This document shows positions 8,170-16,174 of a stretch of DNA of 64,000 nt, piece after piece. Each line of letters opens with the position of its first letter. Positions within the stretch are counted from its first letter, which is position 1. The notes under the pieces were generated by a model that was not told the DNA's origin, searched no databases, and worked only from the letters and a program-made list of their open reading frames with translations. The translations under genes were made by a program, and so were the position numbers. The DNA is taken from the NCBI RefSeq assembly GCF_014395975.1, contig NZ_CP060714.1, positions 2,232,001 to 2,296,000 on the forward strand, in the 5' to 3' direction. The stretch comes from Diaphorobacter ruginosibacter. GTDB taxonomy: Bacteria > Pseudomonadota > Gammaproteobacteria > Burkholderiales > Burkholderiaceae_C.

Positions 8170-9399
8170 TTATCCCTTCTTGGTGGAGAGGACCGAGCCC
8201 GGCTCCGTGCGCAATGGCATCCGGCCGTTCAGCACGGCATAGGCGAGCAGTCCGATGATCAATCCCCAGAGCGCCCCGCCAATACCCCACAGCGTGATGT
8301 TGGCCGCTGCGGCCAGGAAGGTAATCAGTGCGGCTTCGCGTGCCTTGGCATCCGCCAGTGCGGTAGCCAGGCTGCCACCGATGGTTCCTAGCAGGGCCAG
8401 GCCCGCCAGCGTGGTGATAAAGGTAGCAGGAAAAGCCATGAAAACAGCGGCCAGCGTGACCCCGAACACACCGACCAGGATGTAGCACACGCCAGCGGCA
8501 ACACCCGCGATCCAGCGTTTTGACGGGTCTTCATGCGCCTCAGGTCCTGTGGCGATTGCGGCCGTGATCGCGGCGATGTTGAAGGCATGAGAGCCGAACG
8601 GCGCCATCAGCAGCGAGCCTAGGCCGGTGACCATGACGACAGGATTGGCGCTGCTCCTGAAGCCATCGTTGCGCAGCACGAGCATCCCGGGCATGTATTG
8701 GCCGGTCAGGGTAATCAGAAACATCGGCAGCGCGACACTGAGCAGGGCGTTGAGCGAGAATTCCGGCCTGGTAAATACCGGAGCTGCGAACTTCAACTCC
8801 AACCCGGAAAGGTCAACCCGGTTCTGCAACAGCAAGAAGGCTAATCCCAGCACCAGGATGCCTACGACGGCATAGCGTGCCAAAAACCGCTTGAGCACCA
8901 CATAGGCCACGATCAGCAGGCCCGCCAGCGCGGGATCGACGCTCATGCCGCCAAATGCCCTGGTGCCGAACTGCAGCAGGATGCCTGCGAGCAGCCCCGC
9001 CGCCACGCCCGTAGGAATGAGGCGGATGACACGCTCGAAGTACCCCGACAGCCCCAGTGCCACGAAAGCTCCCGCTGAGATCAAGTAGGCCCCCACTGCT
9101 TCAGCATACGGCGTTGTGGCCAAGGCCGTGACCAGGAAGGCCGCTGCGGGCGTGGACCACGCCGTGATGATGGGCTCCCGTGTCATCCAACTGAGCAGCA
9201 GCCCCGTCACTCCCACACCAATCGAAATCGACCATACCCAAGAGGCCGTCAGCTCCGGGCTGAGGCCCGCCACCCTGGCAGCTTGGAACACCAGGATGAA
9301 GGTCCCTCCATAGTTGACGATGACCGAGATGAGGCCGGCCACTACGGGATGAACGAGATCGCTCCAGTGAAGAGACGAAGGCGTGTGGGCGGATGACAT
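8170..9399 (-). CDS. BenE-family transporter (benzoate/H+ symporter-like)
   Basis: A 409-aa integral membrane protein of the BenE family with about eleven to twelve hydrophobic segments. Family features include VNYGGTFILVFQAA near the N-terminus, TAWSTPAAAFL, PTGVAAGLLAGILLQFG, and TAAIATGPEAHEDPSKRW in the second half. The ATG at 9399 (MSSAHTP) gives the normal family length; an upstream extension in frame is not hydrophobic and would overlap the divergent gene. Members are annotated as benzoate symporters, but here there are no benzoate catabolic genes. The neighbours yggS and a MocR regulator make a vitamin B6 compound a plausible cargo. Confidence 0.88.
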   Translation of the reverse strand: MSSAHTPSSLHWSDLVHPVVAGLISVIVNYGGTFILVFQAARVAGLSPELTASWVWSISIGVGVTGLLLSWMTREPIITAWSTPAAAFLVTALATTPYAEAVGAYLISAGAFVALGLSGYFERVIRLIPTGVAAGLLAGILLQFGTRAFGGMSVDPALAGLLIVAYVVLKRFLARYAVVGILVLGLAFLLLQNRVDLSGLELKFAAPVFTRPEFSLNALLSVALPMFLITLTGQYMPGMLVLRNDGFRSSANPVVMVTGLGSLLMAPFGSHAFNIAAITAAIATGPEAHEDPSKRWIAGVAAGVCYILVGVFGVTLAAVFMAFPATFITTLAGLALLGTIGGSLATALADAKAREAALITFLAAAANITLWGIGGALWGLIIGLLAYAVLNGRMPLRTEPGSVLSTKKG

Positions 9400-9438
9400 G
9401 ATCTTGATAGCTCTCCCGAAAAAACGATTGACCGCGTG

Positions 9439-9500
9439 AGGTATCCGATTTATAGAGTTGAAATGGATGGTTGCTTCATGCCATTTTTTTGAAGGTATAC
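9439..9500. promoter_or_regulatory. candidate MocR binding region: AGGTATMC direct repeat
   Basis: The divergent intergenic region between the BenE-like gene and the mocR-like gene contains AGGTATCC (9439-9446) and AGGTATAC (9493-9500), a direct repeat of 8 bases with one difference and 54-base spacing. MocR regulators commonly bind direct repeats in the divergent promoter of their target. The match is short, so this is only a candidate. Confidence 0.3.
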
Positions 9501-9507
9501 AGACCAA

Positions 9508-10989
9508 TTGTTCAAGCACGCTCAACTCGAAACCGTCAAAGCCTGGATAGGTGACCCCGCTCACCGCGCGTTGCCGCTGCATGCCCGCATCCAGCGGGCA
9601 GTGCGCCAATTGATTCTTGAGGGTGCGCTGGACGTGGGGCGGCCTCTACCCGCATCACGGTCACTGGCCCAATCGCTGGGCGTCTCACGCGATACGGTGG
9701 AATCCGCCTACAGCCAACTGCACGCCGAAGGCTTCATCGAGCGGCGTGTGGGGAGTGGCAGTTTCGTGTCGGAACAGGTACAGCGCCTTCCTGGGCGTGG
9801 TCTGGTACGACGCCAGGCCACGCGCGTACCCGCCTTGCGCCTGAGCCGGCGCGGTGCGGCCATGTTCGCTGGCGGAGGTGTGCGTGATTTCCTCGCGCCG
9901 CGCGCCTTTGCCCCCGGCGTACCGGAGACGCGCAACTTTCCACTTCAAACCTGGGAACGGTTGCAGCGGCAAGTGCTCAAGGAGCACTGTACCCAGGCCC
10001 TGCTGCACAGTCCGCCCCAGGGTATGGAGCCATTGCGCCGGGCCATTGCCGACTATGTGAACCTGGAGCGGGGTGCGCGTGCTACACCCGAGCGGGTGCT
10101 GGTGCTGACCAGTTCGCAGCAGGCGTTGACCTTGTGTGCCCAGGTTCTCCTCGATGCCGGTGATCGCATCTTCATCGAAGACCCGGTGTATCACGGGGCT
10201 CGCAAGGCCTTCGAGGCAGCAGGGCTGGAGTGCGTACCCGTGCCGCTGGATGCCCACGGCATGCGGACGGATCTGTTGCACGCCACGCCGTCCGCCAGAG
10301 CAATGTTTCTGACACCCTCCCACCAATTCCCCACTGGCGCCACGCTAACGCTGGATCGACGCTTGGCGGCCATTGCTTGGGCGCAGCGGGAAGACGCATG
10401 GATCATCGAGGACGATTACGACAGCGAATTCCACTACGCTGGCATGCCTACGGCCTGCGTGCAGGGGCTTGATCCACAGGAGCGCACGATCTACATCGGC
10501 ACCTTTACCAAGTCGATGTTTCCTGGATTGCGCATTGGCTACATGGTGCTTCCGCCGTCACTGGTTGCTCCGATGACCGTGGCGCGCACCTTGCTGGACG
10601 GGCACAGCGCACCCATTCCGCAATTGACCTTGGCGCGATTCATTGAAGGCGGGCACCTGGGGGTACATGTGCGAACCATGCGCGCTGTCTATGCCGAGCG
10701 GCGCGACGTACTGGCGCGACTGGTTCGCGAGCATCTGGGCGATTTTCTGGAGCCTCGGGTTCCTGATGGGGGCATGCAGATGCCCTGTGTTCTTACCCGG
10801 CTGGTTTCGGAGCGCGCCGTGGTGGATGCAGCGCGCGGTGCGGGTATCGACTTGCTCGGCTTGACGGCGCTGCACCTGTCCAAGCGGCACAAGGCGGGCT
10901 TTCTCATGGGGTTTGCTGCCCATACACCGCATGAGTTGGAGGTTGCTGTCAAGAAACTGAAAGAGGTGCTGCGTGCGCAGTGCTGCTGA
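9508..10989 (+). CDS. MocR-type transcriptional regulator (GntR HTH plus aminotransferase domain)
   Basis: A 493-aa PLP-dependent regulator. Residues 20-90 are a GntR winged helix-turn-helix (LPLHARIQRAVRQLI, GRPLPASRSLAQSLGVSRDTV, QLHAEGFIERRVGSGSFV); residues 115-490 are a fold-type I aminotransferase-like domain with IIEDDYDSEF and the PLP lysine K335 in TFTKSMFPGLRIGY. The start is TTG at 9508, the only start codon near the head of the HTH after an in-frame stop at 9490; a GAAGG lies 12 bases upstream. It is divergent from the BenE-yggS operon, the usual arrangement of a MocR with its target. PdxR-type MocR proteins sense PLP and control B6 supply, which would suit yggS, but the effector here is inferred. 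Confidence 0.92.
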   Translation: MFKHAQLETVKAWIGDPAHRALPLHARIQRAVRQLILEGALDVGRPLPASRSLAQSLGVSRDTVESAYSQLHAEGFIERRVGSGSFVSEQVQRLPGRGLVRRQATRVPALRLSRRGAAMFAGGGVRDFLAPRAFAPGVPETRNFPLQTWERLQRQVLKEHCTQALLHSPPQGMEPLRRAIADYVNLERGARATPERVLVLTSSQQALTLCAQVLLDAGDRIFIEDPVYHGARKAFEAAGLECVPVPLDAHGMRTDLLHATPSARAMFLTPSHQFPTGATLTLDRRLAAIAWAQREDAWIIEDDYDSEFHYAGMPTACVQGLDPQERTIYIGTFTKSMFPGLRIGYMVLPPSLVAPMTVARTLLDGHSAPIPQLTLARFIEGGHLGVHVRTMRAVYAERRDVLARLVREHLGDFLEPRVPDGGMQMPCVLTRLVSERAVVDAARGAGIDLLGLTALHLSKRHKAGFLMGFAAHTPHELEVAVKKLKEVLRAQCC

Positions 10990-11454
10990 CCGGCGGCGCT
11001 TCTTTGCAAATTGACTGAACAAGTGGAGTATTGCAGACATCTTCAGCGACGGCGATGCCTGCTAGCAATAGGGGCGCGCAAAAAGTGCCGACACAAACAT
11101 CCGCGTGCTGTTCAACGATCCCGCCCTGAACCTGCGGGCTAACTACACCCTGTTCGACCGGGCCACGACACGACCCCTCTGTGTGGGAGATGGACAGACC
11201 CGCAAGCGCATGACCGCCAAGGGCGTTGAGCACCCCTGCGAAGACCCGGATCTGTGTGCGCTGGCCATTGAAGGCTGGTCAAGCCGAAAGGTCGGATTGG
11301 GGGCACCCGGTCGCTATCGCTCCCTGTTGTAAGCGGAAGCCCTGAGTTCCCTACTTGCGAGTAACAATCAATTAACAATTAATCCACTGACGCCAGTTCG
11401 TACTAACCTCTTCTTTCGTAAATGTGTTTGACCATTTGAAATTCTGGAGATGTT
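10990..11454. other. intergenic stretch with mobile-element debris
   Basis: This 465-base stretch after the mocR-like gene has no intact gene. Its middle (about 11081-11332) encodes a recognisable protein fragment described separately; the rest is AT-richer than the flanks (11335-11454 especially) and I see nothing further in it apart from a weak ribosome site before the gene at 11455. Confidence 0.6.
11081..11332 (+). pseudogene. fragment of an ICE-type hydrolase/metal-binding protein
   Basis: A reading frame without proper start encodes NIRVLFNDPALNLRANYTLFD, then RPLCVGDGQTRKR and a cysteine pair (HPCEDPDLCAL). I recognise this as the N-terminal or central part of a protein family found beside DUF932 and YqaJ genes in proteobacterial integrative conjugative elements and labelled hydrolase or metal-binding protein. 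Those proteins are several hundred residues long; here the similarity stops after about 60 residues and the frame ends in unrelated sequence at 11332. The identification is from memory of the family, not from a search. Confidence 0.5.
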
Positions 11455-11781
11455 ATGTGGTCCATAGCTAAACCCTTGTCGCAGACTTCGCAAGGCCTTT
11501 CGCAGGATCAGGTAAGGGTGTTCAAGACGGCCTATCTGATGGGGGCCAAAGATGCGCTTCGCATATGCGAGGTGAGTTCGGACGGTGACCTTACCGGAGA
11601 TTCCGCAGTTGAGTTGCTTCGGACTCTGGAAAGCAAGATTGAGGTCTTCTCAACTGCGGTGTCTGCTCAGGGTGAGCCAACGAGGAAGAAGGCCCAGCCA
11701 ATCAGGAAAAGTATCGAGGTGGCGACCGCTGGAAGTTCGCGAAACCTACATAGATCAGCTGACCAGCCAGCAAGAGCGTAA
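11455..11781 (+). CDS. hypothetical protein, 108 aa
   Basis: I do not recognise this gene. It has an ATG at 11455 preceded by TGGAGA, and a hairpin with T-tract follows the stop, which supports a real transcription unit. The N-terminal 75 residues look like a compact soluble domain (SQDQVRVFKTAYLMGAKDALR, then an amphipathic segment VELLRTLESKIEVFSTAV); the last 35 residues are basic and low in hydrophobics. It lies in a patch of mobile-element debris and is probably an accessory gene carried by it. Confidence 0.5.
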   Translation: MWSIAKPLSQTSQGLSQDQVRVFKTAYLMGAKDALRICEVSSDGDLTGDSAVELLRTLESKIEVFSTAVSAQGEPTRKKAQPIRKSIEVATAGSSRNLHRSADQPARA

Positions 11782-11796
11782 GAGCGGGAACAGTTA

Positions 11797-11824
11797 GAAA
11801 GCCGTCCCGAGTGGGCGGCTTTTG
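11797..11824 (+). terminator. rho-independent terminator
   Basis: AAAGCCGTCCC-GAGT-GGGCGGCTTTT forms a GC-rich stem with one bulged T, a four-base loop and a T-run. It lies 16 bases after the stop of the 108-aa hypothetical gene. Confidence 0.8.
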
Positions 11825-12002
11825 CATTTATGGGGATTGGCGCGGTTAATCCGGCATAGCGCTCAAGCCAAGTCGAGACGGAGGGCATGGCCGTGCGGGA
11901 ACTGGACCAATTGTCACGATCTCATCTTCAACAATGCATTGCCCCACAAGTATGCTTTTTTGAACGAGATTATCCGGGTGGGTGCGCGCCAAATTCACGC
12001 CC

Positions 12003-12305
12003 ATGTCACACCGCACGCCGATCTACTACGTGGACCTGGGTATCCGCAATGGAATGCAGCTCGACGCAGCCATCAGCCAGGCAGCACAGGCTGCGGAATA
12101 TGCGCAGGAGGTGGGCCACGACCAGGAAGCGCTGGAGCAAGCAGCCAGAGATGGCTATGCGCTGGGCCTGTTTGAGGAACTGGAGCAGGAGGCGACGGAG
12201 ATCGTTCGGGAGTTCTATCCGCAGGCAGCAGAGCCCACGGGGCAGGGGATGCATTTGCAGGAGATGCGTCAACCCGAGAGAGGGCGAGACAAGCGGCATG
12301 GCTGA
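12003..12305 (+). CDS. hypothetical protein, 100 aa
   Basis: Not recognised. The ATG at 12003 (MSHRTPIYYVDLG) is preferred over an ATG-less upstream extension because the N-terminus then looks like a folded start. The centre is acidic and helical (AISQAAQAAEYAQEVGHDQEALEQAA), rich in Ala, Glu and Gln, and could form a coiled coil. It overlaps the next frame by eight bases (ATGGCTGA), consistent with a two-gene unit. Such small acidic proteins are common passengers of integrative elements. No Shine-Dalgarno of note is seen, so the gene is uncertain. Confidence 0.45.
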   Translation: MSHRTPIYYVDLGIRNGMQLDAAISQAAQAAEYAQEVGHDQEALEQAARDGYALGLFEELEQEATEIVREFYPQAAEPTGQGMHLQEMRQPERGRDKRHG

Positions 12306-12981
12306 ATCTGCAGACAAGGCGCTCATACATCGCTACATGCGTGGCATCCGGTTTGATGGCCCGTGGGAATACCGAGTGGTCAGCCCATCGGGGCGCAGGC
12401 GCTGGAGCTACCTGTTTCCGAATACAGATCGCGGCAGCGTATCGGATCCGGAAGGCCTGGAATGGTGCCTGAGGCGCAGTGCGGCAGTGATGATGCAGCG
12501 GCCTCTGCGCAGTATTGCTGTCTCTCGGCCATTGAGCTCACCTATAGATGACCACCATGGGTGGAGCGCAATGTTTCCGGGATGCGAGATCCGGAGCGCC
12601 ACGACCACTGGAACCGAGTCGATGAATTGTCTAGGAACTGTTCTGGAGCGTGGAGGATGTGTACTGCTCAAACTGGTGTTGCAGCGTAGACACCAAGGCC
12701 AGTTGGAGGACACCGTCTGCTGGGTCTGGGTGGTGGGTGTGGAGATGACGGCACTGTCTGAAGTGGCAGAGGGAAAGGCGCCCCGACCAAGCTATGTCAT
12801 CGGGGCTGCGCTGGTCGTCAATCATGCATGGAGCGCGCCGTGGGGCAGCGGGTTTGGCGCTCGTGTGTCCCGGGACGCACTTTGGCAATGCATTCTTTGC
12901 TCTGCGGATGGAGCGCGGCTGCAGGGCAGATGTGCGGAGGTTGTGACTATCGCACTCAAAAACTCTGAGCATGCGACGTGA
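12298..12981 (+). CDS. hypothetical protein, 227 aa
   Basis: Not recognised. The start ATG at 12298 overlaps the stop of the 100-aa gene (ATGGCTGA), a typical coupling signal. The first 60 residues look protein-like (KALIHRYMRGIRF, GPWEYRVVSPSGRRRW, PEGLEWCLRRSA); from about residue 70 on the composition becomes irregular, with many Cys, Trp and Ser, so the true gene may have been frameshifted or fused to non-coding sequence. No domain, signal peptide or membrane helix is evident. It sits in the mobile-element debris region. Confidence 0.35.
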   Translation: MAESADKALIHRYMRGIRFDGPWEYRVVSPSGRRRWSYLFPNTDRGSVSDPEGLEWCLRRSAAVMMQRPLRSIAVSRPLSSPIDDHHGWSAMFPGCEIRSATTTGTESMNCLGTVLERGGCVLLKLVLQRRHQGQLEDTVCWVWVVGVEMTALSEVAEGKAPRPSYVIGAALVVNHAWSAPWGSGFGARVSRDALWQCILCSADGARLQGRCAEVVTIALKNSEHAT

Positions 12982-13323
12982 GGAAAGCAAAGGATGAACA
13001 CGGCAGGCGCCGGGTTCCTCCTTTCTGACTCTCTTTTTTTCTTTTGTCTATATTGGGATGCGGGTGCTATCGATAGTCGTCAGGACCGTAGACACGCAAC
13101 GCTCGGCCACCGGCTTGACCGTCTCAAGTTTGAACTCGCGGCTAAATGTCTTTCTTCTCTGCATGAACCACCTCCGGTTTCATCTTTCATATTAACAAGG
13201 TGTCATCGAAACAGGCAGCAGCCACGGTTCCGGTACGGGGCATCAGCGTGAGGCTGGACAAGCTGCAAAAGTGCGATGCTTCCAAGCATTGGGTTTTGAC
13301 GGGTAAACCCTTGCGATTCTTTT
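12982..13323. other. gene-free stretch upstream of the TetR regulator
   Basis: About 340 bases with no convincing gene. It is AT-richer than its surroundings in the first part (a CT-rich run around 13020-13050) and contains a small palindrome GGGTAAACCC at 13301-13310 just before the operator pair. An 85-codon frame here lacks a ribosome site and recognisable composition. Confidence 0.5.
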
Positions 13324-13340
13324 GGGTAATGATGTTATCC
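13311..13340 (+). promoter_or_regulatory. candidate promoter of the TetR gene
   Basis: TTGCGA (13311-13316) and TTATCC (13335-13340) are spaced by 18 bases, a plausible sigma-70 promoter. The -10 box lies inside the first operator repeat, so a bound repressor would block polymerase. Confidence 0.4.
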
Positions 13341-13360
13341 TTGGGGTAATGATGTTACCC
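13324..13360. promoter_or_regulatory. two tandem palindromic operators (autoregulation)
   Basis: GGGTAATGATGTTATCC (13324-13340) and GGGTAATGATGTTACCC (13344-13360) are near-identical 17-base units repeated with a 20-base period. Each is an inverted repeat, GGGTAA-N5-TTACCC, perfect in the second copy and with one mismatch in the first. Their position 15 bases before the TetR start codon and over the likely promoter fits autorepression by the adjacent TetR protein, two dimers on one face of the helix. Confidence 0.7.
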
Positions 13361-13374
13361 ATGGATGAATACCA

Positions 13375-14091
13375 ATGTCAGAACATGTAGCCCCAGGCGG
13401 CAATGAGGCGCCGGCATCCGAGCCGACCGAACAAGCCGTTCCTGCAACCGTGCGAGAACGCCTTTCCCCTGTCGTCATGGAGATCTACGCTGCGGGTGAC
13501 TTTCACCGCGTAGATATGCGAACGATTGCTCGCGAAGCCGGCATGAGCTTTCGCACGATCTATCGCTACTTCGGAGACAAGGAGTCGCTGCTGTTCTATT
13601 TCATCCAGTATTGGTTGAGCGGGCTTTACCCGGCAGCGCTGAAGCCGCTTGATGGCGATGGAGACCTGCACTCCAAATTGCTGGGGGTGCTGAGGTTGCA
13701 CTTCGAGTTCTACGAAAAGAACCCGAACATAGGTCGCATCATCTTCATGACTGTTCCCTTGGAGCGCTGGATGCGTGATCCGAGCTATGCACAACGCGAG
13801 CTGATGCTGCGCATGCTCAATGCCATCAAGGACGCGCAGCAGCAAGGAGCGGTCCGGCACGACTTGGATAGCCGGCTGATCCTTGACATGTTCAATGCGA
13901 TCTTCAACCGGGCTTTCCTCATGTGGGAGTACCGCCGCCGCAGCTATTCGTTGGTAGCCCAAGCTGAGCCGATGCTCTCGGTGCTATGGAGCGGCGTTGC
14001 ATCCAACAAGGGGCCTGCGAAGGCCCCCGCAAGTACCAGCACAAAGACTGCTGCAAAGAACTCACTAACGCGCAAGACCTCCGCTGCATAA
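13375..14091 (+). CDS. TetR/AcrR-family transcriptional regulator
   Basis: A 238-aa TetR-type regulator. Residues 30-75 form the DNA-binding domain (VVMEIYAAGDFHRVDMRTIAREAG, then MSFRTIYRYFGDKESLL); the rest is a helical ligand-binding domain. The C-terminal 30 residues are a Lys/Ala/Thr-rich tail (KGPAKAPASTSTKTAAKNS) not usual for the family. It lies directly upstream of the Liv-thiolase operon in the same direction and has two palindromic operators at its own promoter, so it most likely represses both itself and the operon, with the imported acid or its CoA ester as inducer. Confidence 0.92.
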   Translation: MSEHVAPGGNEAPASEPTEQAVPATVRERLSPVVMEIYAAGDFHRVDMRTIAREAGMSFRTIYRYFGDKESLLFYFIQYWLSGLYPAALKPLDGDGDLHSKLLGVLRLHFEFYEKNPNIGRIIFMTVPLERWMRDPSYAQRELMLRMLNAIKDAQQQGAVRHDLDSRLILDMFNAIFNRAFLMWEYRRRSYSLVAQAEPMLSVLWSGVASNKGPAKAPASTSTKTAAKNSLTRKTSAA

Positions 14092-14199
14092 AGCAGCCGA
14101 GGGCCACCACTGAATTGACACGTTTTGGTGCCTCAGTTGAGGCCCAAGGGCTACCTGCGCCCTGACTACCCAGCTATTCCAATCACGACAGGAGACAAC

Positions 14200-15390
14200 A
14201 TGCAGAAAAGACATTTCATCACCATGCTTTCCGGTGCCATGCTCACCGGCTTTGCCGATCTGGCCCGCGCACAACGCTCGGGAACTCCGGGAGTGACGGA
14301 TCGTGAAATCAAGATAGGCCAAACGCTGCCGCTGAGCGGGCCAGCCGCGAGCTATGCGACCATCGGGAAGGCCCTGGCCGCCTGGTTTGATTTTGTCAAT
14401 GTCCAGGGTGGCGTGGACGGGCGCAAGCTTTTGCTGGTGCAGCTCGACGATGGCTACAGTCCTCCGAAGACTGTTGAGCAATCACGCCGCTTGGTGGAGC
14501 GTGAACAGGTGGCTTTTGTCGCATCCCCCGTGGGCACGCCCACTGGGGTGGCAGCGCGAGGCTATTTCAACAGCGCGAAGGTGCCGCAGCTTTTCATTGG
14601 GTCCGGTGCTGCCACATGGGCTGAGGATGCTGCCAAATTCCCCTGGAGCCTGGGCTGGCAGCCGCTTTTCACCGACGAAGGCCGCACCATGGCCAAGCAC
14701 ATTCTGCAGACGCGGCCCAACGCGAAGATTGCCGTACTGTACCAGAATGACGATGCAGGCAAGGATTTGCTGCGCGGCCTCAAGGAAGGCCTGGGCGTCG
14801 CTGTCAAGCAGATCGTGCGCGAAGAATCCCACGAGGTCACGGATCCAACGGTGGACTCACAGGTAGTCACCATGCAGGCTTCGGGTGCGGATGTACTGGT
14901 TATGTGGGGCTCACCGAAGGCGACGATCCAGTCGCTGCGCAAGGCCCATGACATCGGCTGGAAGCCGACGATCTACATCAACCAGAACTCGTCTTCGGTG
15001 CCCAAGGTGCTCGCCCCGATAGGACTGGACAAGGTCAAGGGGGTCATCAGCGCCGCTTTTCTCAAAGACCCAGCTGATCCGACCTGGAAGGATGATCCCG
15101 GCCTCTTGGCCTGGAATGCTTTCATGGACAAATACAACGGTGGCGCAGCCAAGGACTACAACGCTGTATATGGCACCTGCATTGCACAAACGGTGGTGCA
15201 AGTGCTCAAGCAGTGCGGCAACGACCTCTCGCGAGAGAACATCGTGCGCCAGACACGTCGCCTCGACATGGAACTGCCCATGATGCTGCCTGGCCTGCGC
15301 ATCAAGACCAGCGATACCCAGCCGCACCCGGTGACGGGCCTCCGCCTGCAGCAGTTCGATGGTTCGAGCTGGAAGCTGATGTCTGCCTGA
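14200..15390 (+). CDS. Liv-type ABC transporter substrate-binding protein
   Basis: Periplasmic binding protein, 396 aa. The ATG at 14200 follows AGGAGA and starts a signal peptide (MQKRHFITMLSGAMLTGFADLARA); the mature part begins GVTDREIKIGQTLPLSG, characteristic of the family. A frame extending 25 codons upstream lacks a signal sequence. The central part carries VAVLYQNDDAGKD-like and AEDAAKFPWSLGWQP segments typical of binding proteins for aromatic or aliphatic acids in Comamonadaceae. It is the first gene of a nine-gene operon containing its own ATPases and permeases plus CoA-dependent catabolic enzymes. Confidence 0.93.
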   Translation: MQKRHFITMLSGAMLTGFADLARAQRSGTPGVTDREIKIGQTLPLSGPAASYATIGKALAAWFDFVNVQGGVDGRKLLLVQLDDGYSPPKTVEQSRRLVEREQVAFVASPVGTPTGVAARGYFNSAKVPQLFIGSGAATWAEDAAKFPWSLGWQPLFTDEGRTMAKHILQTRPNAKIAVLYQNDDAGKDLLRGLKEGLGVAVKQIVREESHEVTDPTVDSQVVTMQASGADVLVMWGSPKATIQSLRKAHDIGWKPTIYINQNSSSVPKVLAPIGLDKVKGVISAAFLKDPADPTWKDDPGLLAWNAFMDKYNGGAAKDYNAVYGTCIAQTVVQVLKQCGNDLSRENIVRQTRRLDMELPMMLPGLRIKTSDTQPHPVTGLRLQQFDGSSWKLMSA

Positions 15391-15394
15391 TGGG

Positions 15395-16174
15395 ATGGAT
15401 GCAGCCATGGTTCCCATTCTTTCCGTACGCGATTTGACGATCCGCTTTGGCGGCGTCGTTGCACTGGACGCCGTCTCAATTGATGTGCCTGAGCGCAGCA
15501 TCTTTGGCCTCATCGGGCCGAATGGGGCGGGCAAGACCACGTGCTTCAATTGCATTAGCGGTTTATACCGGCCCACGCGCGGCAGTGTGCGCTTAGGGCA
15601 CACGGAACTTACGCGCATGCCGCGCCACGGCGTGGCGCGGCTCGGTCTAAGCCGGACGTTCCAGAACGTCGCCCTCTACCCGTCGCTCACGGTGCGCGAG
15701 AACGTGATGGTGGGTGCGCACGCGCGGCTGCCAGTGTCCATGTTCGGTGCTGCGCTGCGCTCGCGTGTGGTCCGCGCAGCCGAGCAGGAGATCGCGCATG
15801 CAGCCGACTCCGCCTTGGCCACGTTGCGACTGTCTGCCTATGCGGACCGCAGCGTGGCGGAGCTGCCGGTGGGTATCCAGCACCGTGTGGAAATCGCGCG
15901 TGCGCTGGTAACGCGGCCCAGGCTGTTGCTGCTCGACGAACCCGCCGCAGGTCTCACTGCTGGCGAAGTGGATGAGCTGCGAGAGGTGCTGCTGCACTTG
16001 CACGAGGAACTGAAGCTGACCATGGTGGTCGTTGAGCACAACATGCGCTTCGTGATGAAGACCTGCTCGGACCTCGCTGTCCTCAGCTTCGGTCGCAAGC
16101 TCGCCCAGGGCTCTCCCGAGGTGGTGGCGAACGATCCAGCGGTGATTGATGCTTATCTAGGAGGCGTGCTGTGA
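15395..16174 (+). CDS. livG: Liv-type ABC transporter ATP-binding protein LivG
   Basis: ATPase subunit, 259 aa. Walker A GPNGAGKT is at residues 41-48, the LivG-type signature is SVAELPVGIQHRVEIARAL, Walker B is RLLLLDEPAAGL, and the switch histidine is in VVVEHNM. The FQNVALYPSLTVRENVM segment contains the Q-loop. It starts four bases after the binding-protein stop; a second ATG four codons later is also possible. It overlaps livF at GTGA, so the ATPases are translationally coupled. Confidence 0.95.
   Translation: MDAAMVPILSVRDLTIRFGGVVALDAVSIDVPERSIFGLIGPNGAGKTTCFNCISGLYRPTRGSVRLGHTELTRMPRHGVARLGLSRTFQNVALYPSLTVRENVMVGAHARLPVSMFGAALRSRVVRAAEQEIAHAADSALATLRLSAYADRSVAELPVGIQHRVEIARALVTRPRLLLLDEPAAGLTAGEVDELREVLLHLHEELKLTMVVVEHNMRFVMKTCSDLAVLSFGRKLAQGSPEVVANDPAVIDAYLGGVL

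Noticed and set aside
12994..13251. An 85-codon frame before the TetR gene
   Set aside because: No ribosome site, irregular composition (Phe/Cys/Arg clusters) and no similarity I recognise.
13301..13360. CRISPR-like repeats before the TetR gene
   Set aside because: Only two 17-base units with a three-base spacer, each a palindrome at a promoter; this is an operator pair, and no CRISPR array is visible anywhere in the window.
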